A stretch of DNA of 49,385 bases, from positions 1 through 49,385 of the forward strand of contig CBDCME010000070.1 of NCBI GenBank assembly GCA_965218865.1, read 5' to 3'. Shown here one piece after another: positions 1 to 8,313 of this stretch. Numbering within the stretch: position 1 is the stretch's first letter; each line of letters opens with the position of its first letter. Position numbers and translations under genes: made by a program. The stretch is from CBDCME01 sp965218865 (GTDB taxonomy: Bacteria > Pseudomonadota > Alphaproteobacteria > JAAXGF01). The notes under the pieces were generated by a model. The model ran no database searches and was not told the DNA's origin. It saw only the letters and a list, made by a program, of their open reading frames with translations.

Positions 1-411
1 TTTCCCGGTTTCGAGGCCGCCGATTGTGCCCCCGACCTCGGCGACAGCGCCATCGCTGAGACCGCCGGCGTCGGCGGCTTCGCCATGGCGGCGGCCCCGG
101 CGATCGTCCAGTTCGTCGGCGGCAGCCCCGCCGACGCCGTCGCCCACAGCCGCGAGATGGCGTTCATCACCCAGGGACCCAACCCCGCCCTGACCTTGCC
201 GGCGCTGGGCTTCGCCGGCACTCCGACGGGGATCGACGCGCGCAAGGTCGTCGATACCGGAATCCAACCGATCATCAATACCGGCATCGCCCACCGGGAG
301 GCCGGGATCGGCCAGGTCGGCGCCGGCATCACCCGGGCCCCGCTGGGGTGTTTTTCCCAAGCCGTCTCGGCCCTGGCCGCGGGCCTCGGGGCCGAGGCCC
401 GAGGGCGATGA
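1..411 (+). CDS. DUF1116 (AllG/YlbE-like) protein, C-terminal part
   Basis: The reading frame is open from the first base, so only the last 136 residues are visible and the start lies outside the window. The segment DLGDSAIAETAGVGGFAM followed by AAAPAIVQFVGG is typical of the DUF1116 family. In E. coli the family member AllG (YlbE) is one of three subunits of oxamic transcarbamylase, which makes carbamoyl phosphate and oxamate in allantoin breakdown. The stop overlaps the start of a carbamate kinase gene by four bases (ATGA), so the two are translationally coupled, which fits carbamoyl phosphate being passed to the kinase to make ATP. The family assignment is firm; the substrate is inferred from the neighbour. 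Confidence 0.85.
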   Translation, partial: FPGFEAADCAPDLGDSAIAETAGVGGFAMAAAPAIVQFVGGSPADAVAHSREMAFITQGPNPALTLPALGFAGTPTGIDARKVVDTGIQPIINTGIAHREAGIGQVGAGITRAPLGCFSQAVSALAAGLGAEARGR

Positions 412-1358
412 CCGAGGCCCGGATCGCGGTCATCGCCGTTGGCGGCAATTCGCTCATCGTCGACGAAAACCGCCAATCGATCCCCGACCAGTACCAGGCC
501 GCCGCGACCTCTTCGGAGTACGTCGCCGAGATGGTCGCCGAGGGCTGGAACGTCATCCTCACCCACGGCAACGGTCCCCAGGTCGGCTACATCCTCCGGC
601 GCTCGGAACTGTCGATCCACGAACTCGCCCCTGTGCCGATGGATTACGCCGGCGCCGATACCCAGGGCGCCATCGGCTACATGTTTCAGCGCGCCCTCCA
701 CAACGCCTTCCGGCGCCGCGGCATCGGCCGCCGGGCCATCGCCGTCGTCACCCAGGTGGTGGTCGATCGCGACGACCCCGCCTTCCGCGATCCGACCAAA
801 CCCATCGGCTCGCACATGGACGAGCAAACCGCGCGCGAGCGGGCCCGCAAGCACGATTGGCGGATTCGCGAGGACGCCGGCCGGGGCTGGCGCCGGGTGG
901 TCGCCTCGCCGTTGCCCCGCACGATCGTCGAGGGCGAGGAAATCGCCCTCCTGGCGCGGGCCGGTTACGTCGTCATCGCCTGCGGCGGCGGCATCCCGGT
1001 GATCGCCGACGATGACGGCGACCTCCAAGGCGTCGAGGCCGTGATCGACAAGGATTTCGCCTCCGGCCTCCTGGCCCAACAGGTGGGAGCCGAATTATTC
1101 ATGTTGTCAACGGGCGTCGAACGGGTGGCGATCAACTTCAATCAACCCAACCAGCGCTGGCTCGAGCGGATCAGCGTCAGCGAGGCAAAACGCTACGCGG
1201 CGCAAGGCCATTTCGCCGCCGGCAGCATGGGACCCAAGGTCGAGGCCCTGGTCGCCTTCCTCGAAATCGGCGGCAAACAAGACCTGATCACTACCCCCCC
1301 CAACATCGGCCGCGCCTTGAAAGGCGACTCCGGAACCCTGATCGTCCCCGACGGGTGA
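408..1358 (+). CDS. arcC: carbamate kinase
   Basis: The 316-residue product starts at the ATG that overlaps the preceding stop. It has the amino-acid-kinase N-terminus VIAVGGNSL, the THGNGPQVG loop near residue 55, an ACGGGIPV stretch near residue 191 and GSMGPKVEA near residue 275, all characteristic of carbamate kinases, and the length is normal. It converts carbamoyl phosphate and ADP into ATP, CO2 and ammonia in the cytoplasm. Next to an AllG-type subunit it probably serves purine/allantoin or oxamate catabolism rather than the arginine deiminase route, so an AllK-like role is possible. A farther upstream start at 348 would overlap the previous gene and is less likely. Confidence 0.93.
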   Translation: MTEARIAVIAVGGNSLIVDENRQSIPDQYQAAATSSEYVAEMVAEGWNVILTHGNGPQVGYILRRSELSIHELAPVPMDYAGADTQGAIGYMFQRALHNAFRRRGIGRRAIAVVTQVVVDRDDPAFRDPTKPIGSHMDEQTARERARKHDWRIREDAGRGWRRVVASPLPRTIVEGEEIALLARAGYVVIACGGGIPVIADDDGDLQGVEAVIDKDFASGLLAQQVGAELFMLSTGVERVAINFNQPNQRWLERISVSEAKRYAAQGHFAAGSMGPKVEALVAFLEIGGKQDLITTPPNIGRALKGDSGTLIVPDG

Positions 1359-1716
1359 CGGCGCAGCGGCCGGGACGACAAATGGCTCGGAACATCGTGG
1401 CCTCCACACCTGACTCCGCGAGCGGGGCCGCCGAACGCCATGGGTGTGCGGTTGCAAATAGCGCCATTCGGGGCCAGCCCGCACCCCCAAACCCAGTCCA
1501 GCGGACAGACCGCAACAAAAACCAATCGCCCCCCGTGCTTGTTGACAGGCCCCCTAATTGCCTTCAAGAATGACAAGTGGCCTGTTCAGAGCTTTAAACT
1601 GCAGCACCAGTTCAATCCGAAGGACCGAAACCTTATTGCCCGACCATACACACGCAATAGGTTTTTTTATTGTCCCCGTTTAGGTTTTAAACCTCCGTCT
1701 TTGAGATGGATCGCTT
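1359..1716. other. intergenic stretch without a recognisable gene
   Basis: I see no convincing coding frame here. The segment separates the carbamate kinase from the IS200-type element, and its last part, which is more AT-rich (about 1560-1716), is probably the left non-coding end of that element. Confidence 0.5.
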
Positions 1717-1740
1717 TAGCGCATTTTTCGCCATGCGCTA
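1717..1740 (+). repeat. IS200/IS605 left-end stem-loop covering the tnpA start
   Basis: A perfect 7-bp inverted repeat, TAGCGCA and TGCGCTA, is separated by 10 bases. The likely transposase start ATG at 1733 lies in the loop/3' arm. Subterminal hairpins are recognised by IS200/IS605 transposases as single-stranded DNA, and in IS200 a structure at the start codon also limits translation. Both roles here are inferred. Confidence 0.6.
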
Positions 1741-2149
1741 TGACACGGGGAAGCGCACGGTTTTTTTCCATCGGTTCCACATTGTCTTGATCACCAAGTA
1801 CCGTTACAAGGTGCTGCGCGGCAAGCTACGGGAGCGGGTCCGGACCATCATTCGCCAAGTTTGTGCCGAACTCGGCGTAACCATCATCAAAGGTATTCTG
1901 TCGAACGATCATATCCATATGTTCGTCTCGATCCCGCCACATCTGTCGGTCAGCGACTTCATGCGCCGGGTCAAAGGACGCTCATCACGGAAAATCCAGC
2001 AGGAATTCCCCGAAATCCGCAAGCGGTTCTGGGGGCAGCGCTTCTGGGCCAGAGGCTATTTCTGCACAACAAGCGGAAATGTCACCGACGACGTCATACT
2101 TCAGTATATTGAGAACCCTTCAACCAAACCTACCGGCATCAGCCGGTAG
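1733..2149 (+). CDS. tnpA: IS200/IS605-family transposase TnpA (Y1 HUH)
   Basis: The product of about 138 residues is an HUH single-strand transposase. It shows the N-terminal strand VLITKYRYKVL, the HUH metal motif inside NDHIHMFVSIPP, WARGYFCTTSG, and the C-terminal helix ILQYIENP that carries the nucleophilic tyrosine. No tnpB/IscB accessory gene follows, so this is an IS200-type element. The start at 1733 is preferred because it gives the usual family length; another ATG lies at 1706 and neither has a good ribosome-binding site. The product appears full length, but activity cannot be judged. Confidence 0.88.
   Translation: MRYDTGKRTVFFHRFHIVLITKYRYKVLRGKLRERVRTIIRQVCAELGVTIIKGILSNDHIHMFVSIPPHLSVSDFMRRVKGRSSRKIQQEFPEIRKRFWGQRFWARGYFCTTSGNVTDDVILQYIENPSTKPTGISR
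2130..2149 (+). repeat. IS200/IS605 right-end hairpin over the tnpA stop
   Basis: CTACCGG and CCGGTAG form a perfect 7-bp stem with a 6-base loop. The final TAG of the hairpin is the stop codon of the transposase. Its position at the end of the element matches the subterminal right-end hairpin expected for this family. Confidence 0.6.
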
Positions 2150-2331
2150 TCGTTTATTGTCGTCGTTCGGTGCCATTTGTCGTCGATTGGAGATTGGGTG
2201 GGCGTTGTTGGCTGGTGATCACTTGCCTTGGGTGAACGGTGCCGTGGCTGGTCTGAGCTTCGCTGAATCCCAACGATTTTGTCCATGTCCGCAAGATACA
2301 AGGTCATCATCCCGTCAAATACGCTGCCTGA

Positions 2332-2360
2332 TTGTCAAGTATCATATTGGATTTTATAGT
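2332..2360 (+). promoter_or_regulatory. sigma70-like promoter for the glycosyltransferase gene
   Basis: TTGTCA (2332-2337) and TATAGT (2355-2360) are separated by 17 bases, close to the consensus for housekeeping sigma factor promoters. It lies about 45 bases upstream of the ATG at 2404, with no other gene between. The local sequence is AT-rich compared with the surroundings. Confidence 0.55.
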
Positions 2361-2403
2361 AGCGACCCGCCAAGTATCGAACGCACCGAGTAACCGACAA
2401 CAC

Positions 2404-3288
2404 ATGAAAAAAATCTGTACTTACTGGCACCAAGGCTGGGAACAGGCGCCGGAACTGGCGCAGCACTGCAGGCATTCCTGGGAGAGATTGAATCCCGACT
2501 ACGAACTCCACGCGCTTGACCAACACACGCTTTTCGACCATATCAATCTGCCATCGGGGTTAAATGTCGAACGCCGGGACATAACCGTTCAGAAGGTGGC
2601 CGCTTTGGCCCGCCTGGGATTGCTCTCAAAATACGGAGGCGTCTGGACCGACGCGACTGTGATGTGCACGCGATCCTTGAGTGAATGGATCAAGGAGTAT
2701 TACGATTCCAGGTTCTTTGCTTTTAGGAACCCCGGCCCCGATCGCCTGATGTCCAATTGGTTTATCGCATCAGAATCGGACAGCATCATCGTACAGCGGC
2801 TGCACAGGGACTTTTCCGATTTCTATGTGCATAACCGTTTTTCCAACCAGAACACAGTAATCGGACAGCTCCTAGTTAAATACTTCGGCCGTCGATGGAA
2901 TTCAAACCCCCACACCACGCAGAAATGGCACTCATGGTTCGCGCGCAAGGTGTTGCGGGTTTATCCTTACTTTATTTTTCATTACACGTTCAACAAATTG
3001 ATTCTGACGGATCCCGCGTGTGCCGCATTGTGGCACAAAGCAAAGCCATTTTCGGCCGATGCCCCGCATCGTGTACAAGAGCTTCAAGGCGCGCCCGATG
3101 GAATTGAAAAGGCAATCGGTGAAATCGACTCTGGTGTCTCCCCAATGCACAAACTCGACTGGCGTGTAAACATATCGAACACCTACTGGAGAGCGGTTCT
3201 TCCATGCTTGAGGGAAAAGAGCAATGATCGTCATTACTCCATCCAACAGACAAATCAGCTTTTACTATCTTGCTCCACTGATCAATAG
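2404..3288 (+). CDS. capsular polysaccharide synthesis-type glycosyltransferase
   Basis: The 294-residue protein resembles the Caps_synth / GT32-like glycosyltransferases. It starts KKICTYWHQGWEQAPEL, has the conserved KVAALARLGLLSKYGG segment and the acidic nucleotide-sugar/metal motif YGGVWTDATV at residues 77-86. Such enzymes add sugars to capsule or exopolysaccharide chains on the cytoplasmic side of the membrane. The ATG at 2404 is chosen over upstream starts because family homology begins there; there is no clear ribosome-binding site. The 3' end overlaps the next gene by 65 bases, implying one operon. The last 20 or so residues look unlike the family and could reflect an old frameshift. 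Confidence 0.75.
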   Translation: MKKICTYWHQGWEQAPELAQHCRHSWERLNPDYELHALDQHTLFDHINLPSGLNVERRDITVQKVAALARLGLLSKYGGVWTDATVMCTRSLSEWIKEYYDSRFFAFRNPGPDRLMSNWFIASESDSIIVQRLHRDFSDFYVHNRFSNQNTVIGQLLVKYFGRRWNSNPHTTQKWHSWFARKVLRVYPYFIFHYTFNKLILTDPACAALWHKAKPFSADAPHRVQELQGAPDGIEKAIGEIDSGVSPMHKLDWRVNISNTYWRAVLPCLREKSNDRHYSIQQTNQLLLSCSTDQ

Positions 3289-3355
3289 TGGCGCCCGTTT
3301 TGTCATCGTGGATGATTCCGAGGGCTGCATCAACATCGACCATCCTCAGTTCTAA

Positions 3356-4523
3356 TACCAACCGCCCTAGAGTTTGACTCGCGCAAAGGTTTACACGCCA
3401 GGTTTTGTGTGATTCAAGGTTGTTGGCAACAAGGGAGTGTGTTCAATGCCAACGATTCCTTTGCGAAACGACTTTGATGCTGAAAGAGTCCGTGTTCTTG
3501 CGGCACGGAGCGATGATGGGAACCAGGCGCGACGGCTTTTGTCGATGGCGGCCATCTACGATGGGATGGATCGAGCGTGCGCGGCGGGTATTGGCGGCAT
3601 GGATCGGCAGACGTTGCGGGACTGGGTTCACCGGTTCAACGCGGGAGGTCCGGCCGGTCTGATCGACCGCAAGCCGAACGGGGCGTTGCGTCGGTTGACG
3701 CCGTCGCAAATGGCGGCGCTTTCGCGGGCTATCGAGGCCGGTCCCGATCCCGAACGGGATGGGGTCGTGCGCTGGCGCTGCATCGATCTCAAGCAACTGA
3801 TCCGAACGCGCTTCGGCGTGGACTATCACGAGCGGAGCGTCGGCAAGCTGCTGGCCGCGCTCGGGTTCTCGCATATTTCCGCGCGCCCGCGCCACGTCGG
3901 CCAGGATGCGCGGGCACAGGAGGAATTTAAAAAAAAGTTTTCCCGAACACTTGGCGAAAATCGTAGCGGCACAGCCACCGGACACGCCCATCGAGGTTTG
4001 GTTTCAAGATGAAATGCGCGTCGGCCAGAAGAACAGCCTGGTGCGCCAGTGGGCCCCAAAGGGATCGCGCCCGCGCCAGGTCAAGGACCTACGGACCTCT
4101 TCGGCGTATCTCTTCGGCGCCATCTGCCCCGAGCGCGGTGAGGGCGCGGCGCTGGTCATGCCGCGCGCCAATACTGAAGCCATGGACCTGCATCTCGAGG
4201 AAATCAGCCGGGCCGTTGCCCCAAACGCCCATGCCGTCGTGCTGCTCGACCAAGCCGCATGGCACACCACTGCCAAACTCGGCATCCCGGAGAACATCTC
4301 CCTCGTGCCTTTGCCACCCAAGTCCCCGGAGCTCAATCCCGCCGAAAATGTCTGGCAATACCTCCGCCAGAACTGGCTCTCCAATCGTGTCTTCGACTCC
4401 TATGAAGCCATCGTCGAGGCCTCTTGCCAAGCCTGGAACAACCTGACCGACCAACCTTGGAAGATCATGTCCATCGGCCTCAGAGCGTGGGCTCGCACAA
4501 GTCAATGTTAAGGGCGGTTGGTA
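3356..4523 (+). mobile_element. IS630-family element, copy 1 (1168 bp)
   Basis: The ends are TACCAACCGCCC at 3356 and GGGCGGTTGGTA at 4523, part of imperfect inverted repeats of about 27 bases. TAA is present directly outside both ends, an apparent 3-bp target duplication. The element is inserted in an RGP-like gene. The sequence is nearly identical to copies 3 and 4. Confidence 0.95.
3446..4511 (+). CDS. IS630-family transposase, two frames joined at an A8 tract
   Basis: The first frame (3446-4012) encodes an N-terminal helix-turn-helix region (LLSMAAIYDGMDR, TLRDWVHRFNAGG, GLIDRKPNG). The second frame (to 4511) encodes the DDE_3 catalytic domain with D in WFQDEMRVG, D in VVLLDQAAWH and E in LNPAENVWQYL. 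The switch lies at TTT followed by eight A and G (3927-3937); a +1 ribosomal shift or loss of one A by polymerase slippage joins the frames. Three copies share the same tract, so this looks like programmed recoding rather than damage. The ATG at 3446 is preceded by AAGGGA. Confidence 0.9.
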
Positions 4524-5548
4524 TAAGTATACAATTGGAATAATCGGCGAAGAATGCTTGGTTCACTGGACATAGGATTTCCCAAAAAGAATGGCGCGTC
4601 CAGAGACTTCGGATTCTATGTGGTATGGAAGAACAGTGACCCCCGCGAAATCATTGTGGCGCTTGATGATGACTGCGAGGTATATCATCAAGATTTCCAT
4701 GATCAGGTAGCCGCAACCCTGTCCGAACACGAAAGACCTGTGGCCACTTGCGACGGCGCCCACCTCAATATATTCAATTTGTATGACGGTGTATCCGATC
4801 AACTCTTTCCGCGAGGGTTTCCATACTCTTGCCGCGTGGACTACGGTCGTATATGGATCAGGACCGCGGAATCACGGGATGTGGCATTCAATTTGGGACT
4901 CTGGAAATACATCTTTGATGTCAACGGCATTGACAAGATCAGCGGACCTAATATTTCCACCCAGACGCTGAACTCATGGAGCCATCCGTCGTTATTGAAA
5001 AGGGCAAGCTTATTTCAGTTTGCTCGATGAACATGCAATTCCGAAGAGAATTGATACCCGTGGTCTACCAGCTTCCCATGCATGTGGAAGTTATGCCCAA
5101 CTGGGTCGTGGATCGCTACGGCGATATTTGGGGGGGATTCATTTTGAAGACCCTGATGGACCTGAATGGTGAGAACATGGCCGTGGGGGAACCCATGATC
5201 AATCACCTGAAGGAAGGCAATTACACCCGAAACATCTGGCAGGAGCACGTGTGTCATCTGATCAATGACGAGTTTCTGCAACTGTTGGCATAGGTTAAGA
5301 CTTCAATCACGCCTGGCAATTATATGGAAATGATGAAGGCACTCAACGAAGGTTTCCGGGAATATATTGGCACGGCATCGCCAATGCTCAAGCCTTACCT
5401 GAAACAATTATGCACGGCAATCGACGCATGGAACACAGCCCTATCCTGAAAAGGAAATCACACCACTTGCTACATGCTCGTTTACCATCACAGCGGGGAT
5501 TCGTGCGCCGCCCCCCGTTCAGTGAAATCCTTCGCAGCACTCACTCTG

Positions 5549-5658
5549 TTCCGGCCCTCTCCCCCTCCCGGCCACCCCTATCAGCATACTCTCGTGGGTG
5601 GCCGGGAGGGCGCCGGAACAGACGCAAAAAATGCGCGGACGCGCATTTTCGAACGGAC
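5549..5658 (+). repeat. MITE-like palindromic repeat, copy A
   Basis: It contains the hairpin core CTCCCGGCCACCC / GGGTGGCCGGGAG and the distal arm with ATGCGCGGACGCGCATTTTC followed by GAACGGAC. CACTCA occurs just outside both ends, a possible target duplication. The left terminal arm is shorter than in copy C (33357-33492). Confidence 0.75.
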
Positions 5659-5696
5659 ACTCAAGCCCAAGCTCCGATAATCTCAAGCCGCTAAAA

Positions 5697-6113
5697 TCAC
5701 CGCCCGACCATGCAGGCGTCGTCATTATCGCACCATTGGTTGCTCCAACGACGCATGAGCACGAGCGCGCCTTCCGACGCCGGCCCAATAATCACCACGC
5801 CCTCGTCGTTGAGGTCCCAGTTCACTAGGTCCATGTCGATGAGTTGTTGGACGGCATGGACGATTCGCGGTTCGGTGAGGCCGGTCGCCATGGACAATGA
5901 TTCGAGCGTGAAAATTGTGTAGGACAATCGGCAAACAAGCGTGCGCAGCACCGGGCTGACGTTGAGGCGGAGTGTTATTTCCGCGTCCTTGGAGTACGCC
6001 GACATAATGTCCAAGAGATTCTCATCGTAGTTCCACGGATATTTATCCTCGGCTTTCGCGGGGATCGCCACGAGCAGAACGGCCACGATGATCGCCCAGC
6101 GCGGATTGCACAT
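5697..6113 (-). CDS. secreted winged-helix-like protein (paralogue of 7394-7945)
   Basis: The 138-residue product begins with a signal peptide (RWAIIVAVLLVAIPAKA, predicted cleavage after AKA), so it should act in the periplasm. The rest reads like a small winged helix: TLVCRLSYTIFTLESLSMAT, then the putative recognition helix LTEPRIVHAVQQLIDMDLV, a short hairpin and a C-terminal tail ending WCDNDDAC. The protein encoded at 7394-7945 aligns with it nearly without gaps over about 90 residues and keeps the VCR and WC-x2-D-x2-C cysteines. I do not recognise a named family. An upstream ATG at 6152 is possible, but 6113 places the signal peptide at the terminus. Confidence 0.65.
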   Translation of the reverse strand: MCNPRWAIIVAVLLVAIPAKAEDKYPWNYDENLLDIMSAYSKDAEITLRLNVSPVLRTLVCRLSYTIFTLESLSMATGLTEPRIVHAVQQLIDMDLVNWDLNDEGVVIIGPASEGALVLMRRWSNQWCDNDDACMVGR

Positions 6114-6253
6114 GATTTTTATTATGAGGTGTTGGGCAGCCGACGAGAACACAAATCGGTGGCCGCGTCCCGATTTGGAGATTCAGGTCGCGGCGTCGAG
6201 TTGGCCAAGGGAATTCTGGCGTGTTGCCGGCGATGGCCGTCGCTCCGCCGCGG

Positions 6254-7208
6254 TCAAGACGATTCGCTCATGTCCAGGAGAACTTTTAGGATTCCCTGGC
6301 GGCGGCTCGTTCTTATCGCCTCTTCGCCCTCCGCCAGCGGATAGACGGCGTCGATCAACGGTGAAAGGTCGCGTTTTTCGGCGTACAGTATATCCAGGGC
6401 TTGGTCCACAACGGGTGCCGATGATCTTCTTCTCCTCGACCACGATATCGGTCGTATCGATGCGGGTGGTCCCGGGGTAGGTACTTCCTAGAGCAATGAT
6501 TCCCTGGGCCCGAACGCTCATCAAGGCGATTTCCAAACCCTCCTGGTTGCCGGTGCATTCGACCGCGATGTCGAAGTGGGCGCGCGGTACGTCCTGGCTT
6601 CGAATAACGGCGATGCCGGAAACCCGCAGCCGCTCGATCTTCGCCGGGCTCCGCGCCACGGCTCTCAAATCACACCCACGCGATTGAAAAACACGCGCGA
6701 CCAGTTGCCCGAGTTTCCCCGCCCCGACGACCAGGACCTTGTGTTCCGGCGCGAGGTCGATCTTTTCGAGCGTGTCGAGCGCCGGCGCCAAAGGTTCGAC
6801 GAACACCGCCTGGTCCGTGTTTACGTTCGCGGGAACTCGGTGAATGTTTTCCTTCGGCACTCGAATGATTTCCGCGAACGCGCCGTCACGATCGATGATG
6901 CCGATCACGCTCCGGTCCGGACAGTGTTTCCCGAGTCCCCGCCGGCACCAATCGCAGTTGCCGCAAGCGACGTTGATTTCACTGACGATTCGGCGACCGA
7001 CGAGGCCTTCGGGGCCGTCCTCGATGATGCACGCGAATTCATGCCCCAGAATTCCGGAAAACGGATATAGACCGTTGAGCATGGCGATATCGGTGCTGCA
7101 AATGCCGGCTTTTTCGACCCGGACAAGGCATTCATCGTCCGCCGGTTGGGGAACGGGTAGATCATCCCGATATTTCAGTTGGCCGGCTTCCAGCCATAAG
7201 CCCTTCAT
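6254..7208 (-). pseudogene. zinc-dependent alcohol/sorbitol dehydrogenase-like (MDR), frameshifted
   Basis: The product has the medium-chain dehydrogenase layout: catalytic zinc ligands in GICSTD (C37) and GHEF (H56/E57), structural zinc cysteines at 82, 85, 88 and 96, and the NAD-binding loop VLVVGAGKLGQL near residue 175. After GTRCGP the frame changes near 6400-6412: the annotated frame loses similarity while another frame continues with ALDILYAEKRDLSPLIDAVY and LKVLLDMSESS, ending at 6254. One indel therefore breaks the last 50 residues. The start ATG at 7208 is preceded by a GGGGGCCAGG stretch. The substrate is unknown. It lies between two genes for paralogous secreted proteins. Confidence 0.8.
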
Positions 7209-7393
7209 TTCGACCTGGCCCCCGGAGATTCGACGAATAATCGGAGGGTCACAACGACAACGGAACGGCCCCGATGTCAACCCGCGCCGAACTTGGGAAA
7301 GCAAGCAAAAAACGGTACACTGTCACCGCTTTGTATGGGGTCCGTGCCTCGATGCGGGGATGACGACGTGGCGAAACATCTTATATCAAGAGT

Positions 7394-7945
7394 ATGTCCC
7401 TCGTAGGCATCGTTCTCGCGTTGTGCCTCGCGGCTACCGTGGCGGAAGCCGGAGACACGGACGATGAGAGGGTGGATTACTCGACCTTGGATCCGTATAT
7501 GAAATCGGAAAAGAAACCGGACGAGGAGTTGGACGCGGCTCCCAAGCCGGAATCTAACTGGAGGATGGAAATCGAATCCAAGACGATCCGCGAATTGGGA
7601 GACGAGATCGGACCCGATAGGAGCCACCTCATGGGGGTTAAGGAGTGGTTGGAAGATGTCGAGGCCGCGGTGCGAATTCATTCGGACCCGGTGAAGCGCG
7701 CGATCGTCTGCCGGGTTCCCTTTACCGAAGTCTCGATAACCGCGCTCGTTCTGGCGACCAAAATTCCGCGACCGCGGATCATGCAGGCAGCAGCCGATCT
7801 CGAGCGTATGGGCCTGGTCAAGATCGGCAACAACATTACCAGCCAGTGGATCATCCAGCCCGCGTCGAAGCACGCGCTCTACCGGATGTGGCGCTGGGCC
7901 CGGCACTGGTGCGCCAGCGACGAGGAATGCGGGGTGCGGAAGTGA
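7394..7945 (+). CDS. secreted winged-helix-like protein (paralogue of 5697-6113)
   Basis: The 183-residue protein has a signal peptide (MSLVGIVLALCLAATVAEA, predicted cleavage after AEA), a charged linker of about 60 residues, and a C-terminal domain of about 95 residues. In that domain VCRVPFTEVSITALVLATKI and RPRIMQAAADLERMGLV look like the helix-turn-helix of a winged helix. It ends with WCASDEEC, matching the cysteine motif of its paralogue. A secreted protein of this fold cannot be a normal transcription factor; a structural or protein-binding role in the periplasm is more likely. Function unknown. Confidence 0.65.
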   Translation: MSLVGIVLALCLAATVAEAGDTDDERVDYSTLDPYMKSEKKPDEELDAAPKPESNWRMEIESKTIRELGDEIGPDRSHLMGVKEWLEDVEAAVRIHSDPVKRAIVCRVPFTEVSITALVLATKIPRPRIMQAAADLERMGLVKIGNNITSQWIIQPASKHALYRMWRWARHWCASDEECGVRK

Positions 7946-8313
7946 TTCCTCTTCCCGCGATCGCGGATGCCAATATTTAGCGGCGGCATCCGACAACATC
8001 TGTTCGAAAACTCGCGGCTCCGGGGATCAAGACAATGGTCCGGGACAGGGAGCCGGGCCGTTTCCGATCCATCATCCCTGGATTGCTGGGCCAACTTCGG
8101 AACATCCGACATCGCCGCCCCGTCGTCGGACTCATTGCAGGTGCTTGGCGGCACCGTCGAAGTCTTGATGCCGCCGAAGCCCGAATTCACCAGCATCGCG
8201 TTGTCCTCGACGGCGGCGGCCACAGCATCAACGTGACGTTCAGTTACGGCTCCTAAATCCAGCGTTGCGGACGCACGAGGCAATGATGATACTCCCGGAA
8301 CAATCACGCAGGG
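7946..8313. other. no recognisable gene; isolated end of the palindromic repeat at 7999-8018
   Basis: No coding frame here is convincing. TCTGTTCGAAAACTCGCGGC at 7999-8018 matches the terminal arm of the MITE-like repeat (copy C), without the rest of the element, and may be the scar of a lost copy. Confidence 0.5.

Larger units (their letters stand above)
3224..5449 (+). pseudogene. RGP-like (reversibly glycosylated polypeptide family) glycosyltransferase, broken
   Basis: The gene begins at ATG 3224 after AGGGAAAAGAG, and 43 codons (MIVITPSNRQISFYYLAPL onward) are visible before IS630 copy 1 at 3356-4523. Coding resumes with VYNWNNRRRMLG, RDFGFYVVWKN, the metal motif ALDDDCEVY and, after a frameshift between about 4970 and 5000, SVCSMNMQFRRELIPVVYQL, VDRYGDIWGG and NIWQEHVCHL. 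A TAG at 5291-5293 is followed in the same frame by 51 more codons to TGA at 5447. This is the order of motifs in the RGP / UDP-arabinopyranose mutase family. The two halves share a frame when the flanking TAA is counted once, but that TAA is itself a stop. Three lesions mean the gene is almost certainly dead. Confidence 0.75.
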
